A DNA stretch of 64,000 bases from Stictocephala bisonia (taxonomy: Eukaryota > Arthropoda > Insecta > Hemiptera > Membracidae): contig JAQJVL010000282.1 in assembly GCA_035578905.1 (NCBI GenBank), positions 496,001-560,000 on the forward strand, in the 5' to 3' direction. The translations under genes were made by a program, and so were the position numbers. How positions within the stretch are numbered: position 1 is the stretch's first letter; each line of letters begins with the position of its first letter. Positions 35,016-47,432 of this stretch are shown here, piece after piece. The notes under the pieces were generated by a model. It had not been told where the DNA came from. It was given only the letters and a program-made list of their open reading frames with translations, and searched no databases.

Positions 35016-36335
35016 TCATTCATTGAGAAATTCGTTGACTGAATAGTAGGCCTGATGGATTAGGTGATCTTTCAGAAGACTTTTAAATTTGTTTAAGTTG
35101 GTTTCTTCCCGAATAAATCGTGGCAGGTGATTAAACATCCTCAAGCCAGAGTAGTGAGGAGCGCGCTCATAAAGCGTTGTTCGATGAATTGGGTAACGTA
35201 GAAGAGACGAATCTCTCAAAGAGTACCCATAGCGACGCCGATCTCTCTCAACTACTTGTCTGAGTTTACACTGCAATATTGTTTCGTAAATGTAAAGGCT
35301 GGGGAGGGTTAGTATTTTCAACTCTTTAAAAAGAAACTTGCACGATTCTCTGAAACCAATGTTTCCTATAATTCTGATGCATGACTTTTGAATTTTAAAG
35401 ATCTTTGAAGAAAATGTTGAATTTCCCCAAAAGATCACCCCATATCTCAGGAGCGGATACACAAAGGCGTAATAAACTGACAAAACAACATGGTTGTCTG
35501 TTACTTTGGAGATGACCCTCAGAGCAAATGAGACAGAACTTAGTTTGGCTTGCAGATTTTGAATGTGTTGTTTCCAGTTTAAATTTTCGTCTATTGTAAC
35601 TCCCAGAAAACAGGAATTGTTTGTAGTGTGGATTATATCTGTGTTATGAGAGATTGAAATTTTGTTTTCTGTTCGTTTAGTACCAAATTGGATTAGTTGA
35701 GATTTTTCTGTGTTCAACTTCAAGCCATTTGCTGTAAACCAGTCATTTGCTTGCTTAAAGACCTCATTTGCAGACAATCTCAAACACTCCAAATTGGTTC
35801 TGAATATGGTCAGTGTTGTGTCATCCGCAAAGAGCGTCACCTTCGCATTATCGATGTTCCCGGGAAGGTCGTTTACATAGAGTAAAAAGAGGATTGGCCC
35901 TAAAATAGATCCTTGAGGGACACCACGAGAGCAGACCTCCCAGGGAGATCGATAGCGACTTGACTCACTGTCAGAGTACTCAACGCACTGTTTTCGTCGC
36001 CAGAGATAGCACTGAAACCAATCAAGCACCTTTCCTCTGATTCCATAGAGCTCCAGCTTGCCAAGCAACACAGCATGGTCCACGCAGTCAAATGCTTTAC
36101 TAAGGTCACAGAACACAGAAGCTGCTTGGCCTTTTTTATCGATTTGATCTGCTACTGAATTAATTAAAGATATTTTTGCTGCTTGAGTTGAGAGCCCCTT
36201 ACGAAATCCAAACTGGCAGTCAGTGAGAATAGTGTTAGTATCCAAGAAGCTCACAACTCTAGCTAGCATGACATGTTCAAAGACTTTGGATAAGACGGGA
36301 AGTAATGCAATTGGCCTGTAGTTGGTGAGGAGCAA
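35016..36335 (-). pseudogene. LINE reverse transcriptase domain and C-terminus
   Basis: A frame of 439 codons with the complete RT motif series: NYRPIALLPVLSKVFEH near residue 5, FGFRKGLSTQAAK near 43, CDLSKAFDCVDH near 75 (first catalytic Asp), RGVPQGSILGPILFLLYVND near 136, TLFADDTTL near 164 (catalytic DD, FADD type), LKLNTEKSQLIQFG near 200 and FLGVTIDENLNWKQHI near 232. The C-terminus has YPLLRYGVIFWG, FKIQKSCIRIIGNIGF, LPSLYIYETIL, HYSGLRMFNHLP and ends YYSVNEFLNE, so it is complete. It would copy the element's RNA at a nicked target. The open frame begins just after a frameshift in an A run near 36340-36350, so it is not translated from its own start. No RNase H domain is present. Confidence 0.93.
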
Positions 36336-36339
36336 GGGA

Positions 36340-36877
36340 TTCTTTTTTTGAAAATAGGTCTGATGACTGCATATTTCAATTTTTCGGGAAAAGTCCCTGA
36401 AACAAAAGACTGGTTTACCAGCTGGCTGAGGGGCTTAGATATAATGTGGGCACTTGCTCTCAAGACACTGACAGGTATTTCATCCCACCCAACAGACTTT
36501 TTTGACTTGAGAGACATAAGAGAATGATAGATTTCGGTGCATGAAGCTGGTTGTATAAAACAGGAATTTGTACTCCTGTTTCCGGGTTTTCCCGCGAGGC
36601 CTAATGCTTGTCCCTCATTAATTTTTAGCCCAAGAGAGTCTGTTATGTGAAGAAAAAAGCTCTCAAAGACACTAGCAACTTCATGGGGGTCACTTATTTT
36701 ATGGCCCTCATGTTCCAACGTAATATTTTCATTTTTTCTTTTAACTTTGCCAGTTTCTTTGTGCACCACATTCCAGACTGCTTTTGTTTTGTTTTCCGCA
36801 TCCGAGATAAGCCGCTCGTTTGCACTGCGTTTTACCGACTGAACAATCTTTTTAAGCCTTTTGCAGTGTTGCCTATA
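36340..36877 (-). pseudogene. LINE linker between endonuclease and RT
   Basis: In the same frame as the endonuclease upstream, directly after the TAG at 36878-36880. It reads basic sequence (KRLKKIVQSVKRSANERL), then WNVVHKETGK, HKISDPHEVASVFESFF (the F.. FF segment found before RT in this group), SLKSKKSVGWDEIPVSVL, the LSQLVNQSF...GTFPEKLK block and VIRPIFKK. The frame then departs at an A7 run. One extra or missing A would account for the shift, which could be a real mutation or a base-calling error. Confidence 0.88.
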
Positions 36878-37850
36878 CTAGGCAGTGAGCAGCGGGCAGC
36901 CGCAGGCTCTTTGTTCAACGAACAACCTACGCTTAGCCGCACATAGCTCCCTTATTTCCATTGTTATCCATTGCGGCCTGCCTCCAGTGGCCCTCACTGT
37001 GACAGGGTTCAAAGGGAAACATTCTTGAAACCTTGAGTTAAATTCTCTCAAGAATGTGTCAAAGTTTGAATCCACGTCCCCGAAAGAGAGCTCAAGATCC
37101 TCAAACCCACCCCGAGATAGACTGGACACAAACTTAGACACATTGCCTTCACTAAATTTTCGCTTGAGAAACGACTTACTTTTTGATTTGATTGTAGACA
37201 ACTTCAGGTTTATGGAAAGAGCTTTATGGTCTGAAAGCCCGGGTTCAAGGATTTTTTGGGCAGTGGCTGCAAAGTTTGTCATTATATTGTCTATACATTT
37301 ACCAGACAAATTAGTTATACGTGTTGGTGCAAAAAAATTGAAATGATAGCCATAGGAGGCTAATATAGAAGATAAGTCATGTTTTGAAAAGTTGTCAACC
37401 ATGAGATCAATATTAAAATCACCACCAATCACTACGGATGAGTTAGGTCTTTTAGATGATATTTTTCCAAATAGCTCTTCTAGCTTTTGAAAGAAGATTT
37501 TTAAGCTACTGTCTGGCGTACGGTATAAGGCCACTACGATGCAGGATCCGTTCCCCTTAATATGAATTTCGGGTAATGCGTACTCGAAGATCGAGTCAAT
37601 GCAAGCAACCTTTATGCCCGGAACCTGCACCGCAGCAACTTCACTCCCCACCAAAACAGCAACTCCTCCCCCTCTGTTGGTACCCCTGGAGTAGCAAGAC
37701 GCCATTCTAAAATTTGGAAGAGTGTCGAGTAGAAACTTATTTTGATTGTTGGTCCACGTTTCGCATAAGCATATTGCCATTGGCAAATTTGTCAGTGTTT
37801 CAAGAAAAATTCCAAACTCATCTAATTTCTCCACGACACTTCTCACAGAA
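36878..37850 (-). pseudogene. LINE AP-type endonuclease domain, N-terminally truncated
   Basis: Endonuclease-exonuclease-phosphatase fold of non-LTR elements, which nicks target DNA. It reads SVRSVVEKLDEF at the truncation point, AICLCETW (catalytic Glu), GGGVAVLVGSEV, VVALYRTPDSSLKIFF, VVIGGDFNID (catalytic Asp/Asn), APTRITNLSGKCIDNIM and GLSDHKALS (terminal Asp-His). Only the first few residues of the domain seem lost. The open frame continues to 37963 by reading into the 77-bp array, and those residues are not part of the protein. It ends at a TAG (36878-36880), after which the linker continues in the same frame. Confidence 0.92.
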
Positions 37851-40562
37851 GTGTTCGCACAGAAGGTGATGTTTCTCCCCTCACCCTTACTGGCAGAGCG
37901 TCGTAGTGACGCTATGTTGTGGTGTGTGTGTGTTCGCCCAGAATGTGATGTTTCTCCCCTCACCCTTACTGGCAGAGCGTCGTAGTGACGGTATGTTGTG
38001 GTGTGTCTGTTCGCCCAGAAGGTAATGTTTCTCCCCTCACCCTTACTGGCAGAGCGTCGTAGTGACGGTATGTTGTGATGTGTTTGTTCGCCCAGAAGGT
38101 GATGTTTCTCCCCTCACCATTACTTGCAAAGCGTCGTAGTGACGGTATGTTGTGGAGTGTTTGTTCGCCCAGAATGTGATGTTTCTCCCCTCACCATTAC
38201 TGGCAGAGCGTCGTAGTGACGGTATGTTGTGGTGTGATTGTTCGCCCAGAATGTGATGTTTCTCCCCTCACCCTTACTTGCAGAGCGTCGTAGTGACGGT
38301 ATGTTGTGGTGTGTTTGTTCGCCCAGAATGTGATGTTTCTCCCCTCACCCTTAATGGCAGAGCGTAGTAGTGACGGTATGTTGTGGTGTGTTTGTTCGCC
38401 CAGGAGGTGATGTTTCTCCCCTCACCCTTACTTGCAGAGCGTCGTAGTGACGGTATGTTGTGGTGTGTTTGTTCGCCCAGAATGTGATGTTTCTCCCCTC
38501 ACCCTTATCTGCAGATAGTCGTAGTGACGGTATGTTGTGGTGTGTTTGTTCGCCCAGAAGGTGGTGTTTCTCCCCTCACCCTTACTTGCAGAGCGTCGTA
38601 GTGACGGTATGTTGTGGTGTGTTTTTTTACCCAGAAGGTGATGTTTCTCCCCTCACCCTTATCTGCAGAGCGTCGTAGTGACGGTATGTTGTGGTGTGTT
38701 TGTTCGCCCAGAAGGTGGTGTTTCTCCCCTCACCCTTACTTGCAGAGCGTCGTAGTGACGGTATGTTGTGGTGTGTTTGTTTACCCAGAAGGTGATGTTT
38801 CTCCCCTCACCCTTACTTGCAGAGCGTCGTAGTGACGGTATGTTGTGGTGTGTTTGTTCGCCCAGAAGGTGATGTTTCTCCCCTCACCCTTACTTGCAGA
38901 GCGTCGTAGTGACGGTATGTTGTGGTGTGTTTGTTCGCCCGGAAGGTGATGTTTCTCCCCTCACCCTTACTTGCAGAGCGTCGTAGTGATGGTATGTTGT
39001 GGTGTGTTTGTTCGCTCAGAAGGTGATGTTTCTCCCCTCACCCTTACTGGCAGAGCGTCGTAGTGACGGTATGTTGTGGTGTGTTTGTTCGCCCAGAAGG
39101 TGATGTTTCTCCCCTCACCCTTACTTGCAGAGCGTCGTAGTGACGGTATGTTGTGGTGTGTTTGTTCGCCCAGAAGGTGATGTTTCTCCCCTCACCCTTA
39201 CTGGCAGAGCGTCGTAGTGACGGTATGTTGTGGTGTGTCTGTTCGCCCAGAAGGTAATGTTTCTCCCCTCACCCTTACTGGCAGAGCGTCGTAGTGACGG
39301 TATGTTGTGATGTGTTTGTTCGCCCAGAAGGTGATGTTTCTCCCCTCACCATTACTTGCAAAGCGTCGTAGTGACGGTATGTTGTGGTGTGTTTGTTCGC
39401 CCAGAATGTGATGTTTCTCCCCTCACCATTACTGGCAGAGCGTCGTAGTGACGGTATGTTGTGGTGTGATTGTTCGCCCAGAATGTGATGTTTCTCCCCT
39501 CACCCTTACTTGCAGAGCGTCGTAGTGACGGTATGTTGTGGTGTGTTTGTTCGCCCAGAATGTGATGTTTCTCCCCTCACCCTTAATGGCAGAGCGTAGT
39601 AGTGACGGTATGTTGTGGTGTGTTTGTTCGCCCAGGAGGTGATGTTTCTCCCCTCACCCTTACTTGCAGAGCGTCGTAGTGACGGTATGTTGTGGTGTGT
39701 TTGTTCGCCCAGAATGTGATGTTTCTCCCCTCACCCTTACTGGCAGAGCGTCGTAGTGACGCTATGTTGTGGTGTGTTTGTTCGCCCAGAATGTGATGTT
39801 TCTCCCCTCACCCTTACTGGCAGAGCGTCGTAGTGACGGTATGTTGTGGTGTGTTTGTTCGCCCAGAATGTGATGTTTCTCCCCTCACCCTTACTGGCAG
39901 AGCGTCGTAGTGACGCTATGTTGTGGTGTGTTCGTTCGCCCAGAATGTGATGTTTCTCCCCTCACCCTTATTGGCAGAGCGTCGTAGTGACGGTATGTTG
40001 TGGTGTGTTTGTTCGCCCAGAATGTGATGTTTCTCCCCTCACCCTTACTGGCAGAGCGTCGTAGTGACGCTATGTTGTGGTGTGTTTGTTCGCCCAGAAC
40101 GTGATGTTCCTCCCCTCACCCTTACTGGCAGAGCGTCGTAGTGACGCTATGTTGTGGTGTGTTTGTTCGCCCAGAATGTGATGTTTCTCCCCTCACCCTT
40201 ACTGGCAGAGCGTCGTAGTGATGCTATGTTGTGGTGTGTTAGTGTTCGCCCAGAATGTGATGTTTCTCCCCTCACCCTTACTGGCAGAGCGTCGTAGTGA
40301 CGCTATGTTGTGGTGTGTGTGTGTTCGCCCAGAATGTGATGTTTCTCCCCTCACCCTTACTGGCAGAGCGTCGAAGTGACGCTATGTTGTGGTGTGTTTG
40401 TTCGCCCAGAATGTGATGTTTCTCCCCTCACCCTTACTGGCAGAGCGTCGTAGTGACGGTATGTTGTGGTGTGTGTGTGTTCGCCCAGAATGTGATGTTT
40501 CTCCCCTCACCCTTACTGGCAGAGCGCCGTAGTGACGGTATGTTGTGGTGTGTTTGTTCGCC
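37851..40562 (+). repeat. 77-bp minisatellite, right block
   Basis: About 35 units of the same monomer. Higher-order structure: TGTCTGTTCGCCCAGAAGG followed by a GGTAATG variant occurs at 38007 and 39239, exactly 1232 bp (16 x 77) apart, with about 500 bp of matching variant order. Near 38505-38813 a 154-bp dimer repeats (GGTGGTG variants at 38561 and 38715; TTACCCAGAAGG). The last units are CTGGCAG/GACGC types. Fades out at TTCGCCGCGTTG. Confidence 0.97.
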
Positions 40563-41952
40563 GCGTTGTTTGTTCAGGTTCCGCTTGTACATCCCTCAGT
40601 TTGTACACGGCTGACTGAGCCACCGCTCCCCTAGACATGGATTCCACCTTCCCCGTCTGTAGGACCAAGGGGCGTGAGTATAACGCATTTCGTATTTAAA
40701 TGTATTATTGTGTACATTTTATTTATGATCTTTTTTATAAGTAGTACAAAGGGCATTTTACACATGACGCCAAATAGGACTTGACCGTTCATAAGGCTAC
40801 ACTTATCGTTGGATTGGTAACAAATGAGATTTTCTAAGGACACCAGTCTCAGTTTGTAACAGAACCATTAAAAAACCAAATTACGCTCGTACATCTATAA
40901 TGAGTTTATAATAATTAATAAATTTCATCGGAATGTCGAAAACTTAACGGTGCATAAAAGACCTCAGAATGTTTTGGATTAACCAATGTAATTAAAAAGT
41001 TTGCAAATTGAGAAACTTTGATTTTAATTAAATCCCATACTACAAGATTTTTATTAAATATTTTTAATTTGAATATAACAAACAGGAAGGACAAAATGTT
41101 GTCGTAATTAAGATGTTCATAAAAACGACATTACCTACGCTTAAATGGTAGATTTGTTTAGGATGTTTAAACCTTTTTAATGTTAGTTTCCGTAACCTTT
41201 GTATATATTAAACAAAATTTTCATGAATAAGAAAACGGGATTCAAGAAACGGTTATTAAATCAGTTCATATACTTTGCTGCAAACCACAACATTACGGAA
41301 CAGTGTATACATGACAAGTAGGCAAGAATGTTTGTGCCGAGATATTCTTAGTGGGGGAAATAAGTTGAAATATTGATGGCAGTTTTTGTGTCAATGGCTG
41401 CTTTTAGTGAATGAGGAAATGAACAATAAACTATTATGAAAGAAGGCACTTTTATCATATCTTTATCATGGGTCATTAAGTCTAATGACACACACATAAA
41501 TATATAAAGAATACTCCACTGTACCTTATAGGCATACACATATTAAATGGCTAGCCGCACCACGTTTGTCATTGATTATTATATAAGACCAAACCATTAA
41601 CAATATAATTTGTTTTCTCTATTTATTTATTCTAAACCAACATGACGCACTTATCTTTATGTAGTTACTACGTCAAAGGTACTTTCAACGGGTAAGTTTG
41701 TAATCGTAGTACCTCACAAAAAATTGTTCATCATGTTCGCGACCTGTTTGAAGCCATCCCGGTGCCATTCCTTAATGTGCCTTCGGTGTTACGGGTGATT
41801 GCGCCTTCGTCATATCGCTGGGACTGGAGTTATATTAGAGATTATAATATATGGCTCCATTCCCAAATTGAGTATTTCATCTTTAGTGAATCATCAAGGA
41901 TGGGAAATACTTTTGTATACCAGTACGTTTGAGTGTTGCATGGGAGGGTCAG
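40563..41952. other. Non-coding stretch
   Basis: AT-rich. No supported feature. A GC-richer patch at 41740-41830 leads into the next array. Confidence 0.5.
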
Positions 41953-42326
41953 CCAGGTCGAGTGCACGTCGATGGGTGGGAGGGTCCACCTTGATCCGTA
42001 CTTAAGCTCCGTGTTTTCCGTCAGGTTGTGTGCACGTCGAATGGTGGGAGGATCCACCATGATCCGTACATAGGCTTCATGTTTTCCGTCAGGTTGTGTG
42101 CACGTCGATGTTTGGGAGGGTCCACCTTGATCCGTACTTAGGCTTCGTGTTTTACGTCAGTTTGTGTGCACGTCGATGAGTGGGAGGGTCCACCTTGATC
42201 CGTACTTAGGCTTCGTGTTTTCCGTCAGTTTGTGTGCACGTCGATGGTTGGGAGGGTCCACCTTGTTCCGTTCTTAGGCTTCGTGTTTTCCGTCAGGTTG
42301 TGTGCACGTCGATGGGTGGGAGGGTC
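41953..42326 (+). repeat. 68-bp minisatellite, about 5.5 copies
   Basis: GTGCACGTCGATG anchors at 41962, 42030, 42099, 42166, 42234 and 42302. The unit also has GGGAGGGTCCACCTTGATCC and GTGTTTTCCGTCAG. Confidence 0.93.
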
Positions 42327-45300
42327 ATACTAGTACTATTGAAGTGTAATCAAGGAGCTTCATAGGAAATTTGCTTGATAGGAAATTGCTTAACACCTAA
42401 AGCCTTGTCTAAACGGTATGTCTTAGCCTTCCATTAACAGTTTTATACCAAAGCAAGTGTTTGTGTGGAGCAGTATATACTCTACAGTAGTAAAATACGG
42501 CAAATAGGCCTCCTAGTAAGGTGGCCGACAGCAGTTGTTGAAGTCGATCACCTTGATCACAGTGAATGGTGTATTATTAGTAATACAGTTGGGTAGGAAT
42601 ATTGGTGAAATTACAATTGAGAGACAAAATTAATTATTTTAATCTTGCAGTTAAGTTAAAGTGAATTAATTATTCGAGTTTTATATTAAGCTCAATTAAT
42701 GTTTGGCTATTGTTTGAATAAAAGCATGTTAGTTTTGTGGCGTGTTTCTTCTTCTCTTAAGTATATGCGCAAGAATTTCCTGGAACGCTCTCTTACTTTT
42801 TCTAATTTGTTCCAGGAAAATTCATCATCACCCGATCTCCACAGCTCTCAGCCAAATGGAGGCTGTAATTTATAGAGACAATTAATATAAAAAAACTCAC
42901 AAAAAGTCACTTTCTGCTCGTTTCTTGTTTTTAATATACAATTATGTAAATGAAGTAAAGTGTTGCGTTTAAATAATTCCCTGTTAAATGGAAATGAACG
43001 TTTCTATTAAAATGCATGACTGAGCACTCCATTCAGTGACGATAACACGACAATGTGTTACGGTCCTTGGTAATGAGTCGTAGAAAACTACGTTATTGCA
43101 TTTTTTAAACGAAACTTGTAAGTTGGCGTGCTCTTACTTTGGTGCCATTTTAACCTGAAAACAATACAACGTTCAACACTGAGATAGTTAACAGAATATA
43201 TATTTATAAAATTTTAATCTATGCATGATATCTATGTAGTTTTTTATATTTTAACTTAAAGTTCCTAATTTGTTTTTTAATAAAAAGAAGGCAAAAAAAT
43301 TTAATAAGCCTATTACGTATTAGTTGTATTAACCCTGTACTGAGCATTAAATATTGTGAGTTTTAATCAAATATCCTGAATTAAATTACAAGAATTTTGT
43401 AAATATTTCATTATACTAAAAACCAAAATGAACAAACCCTTCATTCTAAAATATCTATTTAAAAAATAAATTTATAAATATGTTCTTAAAATTAGTAATT
43501 ATTTCAAATTAAAAATAACTCGTAAAATACGATTTTTTAAAGAAAATATTTTATCCTGATTTTTACTAGCAAAAATTCTAAACTAATGTACTTTCTGAAA
43601 ATATAAACCACAATATCTTACAATAATAATTATGAGCACAGTTGTTGTAAAACTACAACCCCCAATTTGGTCAGTAACAGTACTTTCATTGGCGTGAATT
43701 TAAATAATTCGCCAATAGTATTTTGGCGTTAAAATATGTATTTAGGCTTACGATTCGCACTATACAGTATAAAAAATATTTTATAATATCCTTCACGAAT
43801 ACATCGCTAAACTGGAACCACGATAGTTTTAATTTTAGAAGAATTTCGTAACTTCATAATGTAAGTGGGAATGTTTGCGTTAATACATGCATTTTTGAAA
43901 TGTTATACGTCTGGCTGTATAATTATAGCCTGCCATGGAATGCTTTTACTACTACTGAGCGATGAAATTTTCTTTTGAAATACAATCCACCCACAGCTGC
44001 AACAGGAGTCGCGGGGGTTGGCTGTATGAGATACCGGAAACCCCGATGATCCTGAGAGCGGCGTCTGTCTGGCCTGGGGGTGGGTCATGTGTCATAGGCC
44101 AACCCCTGGGGGAGATAGTCATGGAAAAGTTCCTACAGTGGGCCTTAGCGGAATATACGACAAGATCACTGAACATGTGTTAGGCCGAATAAAATGACGA
44201 AACAAGAAGTATCAACGATAATATAGTGAAGCTGTATCTCTTCGAACTGTACATGCACCTCTTGATGCATATTGACCACTAGTTGGGAAAGCTGTGAAGT
44301 TAGCCAATGCCATTCAAGAAAACAGAACATGTGGCCGTTTCCCAACTACCAAGCTATTGTAGACGGAGTAGACAACATTCGTACCGTCAGCAGGCAACTG
44401 TACGGTAATTGACTTAGGATCTACTAACACTTGTAACATTCCTTCACCTATCAAATGACACTCTAACTGTTGTAACGACGGGTTTTTACGGACCGAACCC
44501 TTGAAATAGAAACCTATGTTTTGTGTTTTTCGTAAGCGAAAAGGCCTCCTTAAATATAACAATAAATATGATTTTTATCATAATGTTAATGAATCTAGAT
44601 AAACTAATTTCGTCATCATTTGCTAAAGTATTATATTTCTTTTAGTAAAATTAATAAAATTTAGTGAAATAAAAATAGAAAATTTGTAGTAACTTGTTAA
44701 GTACTTGTTTTTGAATAAACAAACACAGTCACAACTGTTCGACTCGAATTATTTTCCTGTCTTTGTTGTCATGGACAAATATTGACTTGACTTTTGTCAT
44801 GCTTACTCATACTGATAAAAATCTGAGTACAAGGAAAAAGTTTACAAACAACCAATAATGAAAACATCTACGTAAATGCAAACTTCCTAGTAGCATTATC
44901 CATAATTTCAGCGAGTATTAAAGTAACTTTTAAAACTATTTAATTTTATATTTTGTAATTAGAAGATTCGCTACGCTCATTTCTCCTCAGCCATCCGACT
45001 TCACCCTGTTTCCGTATACTTCTTTCTGCACTCATTAGTTCGCTAGTGCTGGGCTGCAAAGATGCGTAAGTAGAAAGATAATCACAAATGAAAATATTAA
45101 AATCTGTAAAATTTATATATTACTTCCCAAGTGAAGTTTTATGTGTCATGTATATTTATTTTAAACTATCAAGTTTGTCAGTTTGTAAAGTCCTCAGTAG
45201 CGATGAGTTTTTCTAATCTTCTCTCTAATTTGTATATTGTTAGTTCATATTTTTTACTTCTTAGTAGCACCAAACTAACTTATCTCTTGAAATAGACACA

Positions 45301-45414
45301 AATCACATTATTTAGACATTGTGATTTGTATTTTTTTCCTTATTGTGAATTGCTTTTAGCACTGACAATTATTTTCAAGTTGTTTCTTAATTTATTGAAT
45401 CATTGTTTAGTAAT
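42327..45414. other. Mostly AT-rich non-coding stretch with one GC-rich island
   Basis: 43985-44135 is strikingly GC-rich (CAGGAGTCGCGGGGGTTGGC, CTGGCCTGGGGGTGGGTC) against AT-rich flanks and has overlapping short open frames on both strands. I cannot identify it; an old transposon fragment is likely. A 9-bp inverted repeat, GTTGGGAAA / TTTCCCAAC, lies at about 44283-44346. No other supported feature. Confidence 0.5.
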
Positions 45415-46562
45415 CCTTAATCCTTTGCCCTTCTTTCTTCGCTTTTCCCTCACGGCTGTTTGAAGATTGTTGAGTTATTGTGGTTTATTTCCTTAATCCT
45501 TTGCCCTTCTTTCTTCCCTTTTACCTCACGGCTGTTTGAAGATTGTTGAGTTATTGTGGTTTATTTCCTTAATCCTTTGCCCTTCTTTCTTCGCTTTTAC
45601 CTCACGGCTGTTTGAAGATTGTTGAGTTATTGTGGTTTATTTCCTTAATCCTTTGCCCTTCTTTCTTCCCTTTTACCTCACGGCTGTTTGAAGATTGTAG
45701 AGTTATTGTGGTTTATTTCCTTAATCCTTTGCCCTTCTTTCTTACCTTTTACCTCACGGCTGTTTGAAGATTGTTGAGTTATTGTGGTTTATTTCCTTAA
45801 TCCTTTGCCCTTCTTTCTTACCTTTTACCTCACGGCTGTTTGAAGATTGTTGAGTTATTGTAGTTTATTTCCTTAATCCTTTGCCCTTCTTTCTTACCTT
45901 TTACCTCACGGCTGTTTGAAGATTGTTGAGTTATTGTAGTTTATTTCCTTAATCCTTTGCCCTTCTTTCTTACCTTTTACCTCACGGCTGTTTGAAGATT
46001 GTTGAGTTATTGTGGTTTATTTCCTTAATCCTTTGCCCTTCTTTCTTCCCTTTTACCTCACGGCTGTTTGAAGATTGTTGAGTTATTGTGGTTTATTTCC
46101 TTAATCCTTTGCCCTTCTTTCTTACCTTTTACCTCACGGCTGTTTGAAGATTGTTGAGTTATTGTGGTTATTTCCTTAATCCTTTGCCCTTCTTTCTTAC
46201 CTTTTACCTCACGGCTGTTTGAAGATTGTTGAGTTATTGTGGTTTATTTCCTTAATCCTTTGCCCTTCTTTCTTCCCTTTTACCTCACGGCTGTTTGAAG
46301 ATTGTTGAGTTATTGTGGTTTATTTCCTTAATCCTTTGCCCTTCTTTCTTACCTTTTACCTCACGGCTGTTTGAAGATTGTTGAGTTATTGTGGTTTATT
46401 TCCTTAATCCTTTGCCCTTCTTTCTTCCCTTTTACCTCACGGCTGTTTGAAGATTGTTGAGTTACTGTGGTTTATTTCCTTAATCCTTTGCCCTTCTTTC
46501 TTCGCTTTTACCTCACGGCTGTTTGAAGATTGTTGAGTTATTGTGGTTTATTTCCTTAATCC
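45415..46562 (+). repeat. 76-bp minisatellite, about 15 copies
   Basis: The unit contains CCTTAATCCTTTGCCCTTC, TTTACCTCACGGCTGTTTG and AGATTGTTGAGTTATTGTGG. A variable site after TTTCTT (A/C/G) and GTGG/GTAG variants mark individual units. Very homogeneous. Confidence 0.96.
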
Positions 46563-47432
46563 ATTATCGATGTTTACTGGAGATCGTTAAGCTTCTTGTT
46601 TGTAATAAACGCAAATAAAATAATGTAAGTGGATTAAATCTAAGTTTGAATACTTAGACAAAAAATTCTTCAAAGGAAGCGCAAGCCTAACCCTAAGCTA
46701 CACATTTCTAAGTAACTGACAATATAGGTTTAATTATTTTGGGGAATTGACTATGAAGATGACAATGTGGTGCAGATAATTGAATGAAAACTGGCTGCTG
46801 TGCATTTAAAGATTCCGTGAAATTTGTATGTTTCAACTTCTTAGGAGGAAATGGCTTGTGTTTTAAATGCTTAATTTTGTTCATTTCGTGGTTATTGGGT
46901 GTAAACTCGTTGAAGTTTGTTCTATAATTTTGAAAACGGTATAGTACTTGTACATTTTAATAGTTTCGTTTGTCGTTGTTTGATTATCCGTAAATCTACA
47001 TTATTTTTTAGCTTGTTGATTATTTAAGTAACACGCTTTTAGGAGAGATGCACACAATTGAATCATGAATAATATACTAAAACTTTAAACATGCTTAGTA
47101 ATATATTACTAGGAAATTTGTTTGAGTCTCCAACATTGTTTGACTCGCACATTAATTCTTAAAGGAATGTCCACTTTGTGTAATGCGTTCCATAGGCTTC
47201 CCTCCCGCTTTTTAATTTTTTTTTTTGAACAGTAGTTATCAGTCAACGGTTGTAGAGTTATCGTTTTCGAATGCCAAAATGGCGATGGTATACAATGACT
47301 TTCACTGCCGTGGCTCCGACCACCACGAGCTGCGTAGGTAAAGGTTGAATCGACTGTGTTTCCGGGTCCAAAAGTGGAGTCGACAACCATGAAATCGGAA
47401 ATAAACGGCGGAACGTGGCACGGAGCGGCGTT
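46563..47432. other. Non-coding stretch
   Basis: AT-rich to about 47200, then GC-richer sequence (47270-47430) leading into the array. Two minus-strand open frames (47109-47465, 47258-47515) run through it into the array, but show no recognisable motif. Confidence 0.45.

Larger units (their letters stand above)
34691..37850 (-). mobile_element. 5'-truncated Jockey/CR1-type LINE inserted in the 77-bp array
   Basis: A 3160-bp minus-strand element. The 3' end at the left has a (TATC)n tail (34691-34708 in plus-strand form AGATAGATAG) and a UTR with a CATA/CACA microsatellite. The 5' edge at 37850 cuts into the start of the endonuclease, and there is no ORF1. The array stops at GTGTGTGTT and resumes with GTGTTCGCAC, so GTGTT on both sides fits a short target-site duplication (5 bp or a little more; the simple sequence blurs it). 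The frame is spoiled only by one in-frame TAG and one shift in an A run, so this is the youngest LINE in the window. Confidence 0.92.

Noticed and set aside
34714..35046. Plus-strand open frame rich in Tyr/His/Thr
   Set aside because: It reads a CATA/CACA microsatellite in the LINE 3' UTR backwards.
37851..37963. N-terminal extension of the endonuclease frame
   Set aside because: Those codons come from the neighbouring minisatellite and not from the LINE.
38460..38832. Plus-strand Cys-rich frames in the 77-bp array
   Set aside because: Unit length is not a multiple of three. The frames are read-throughs of a few monomers.
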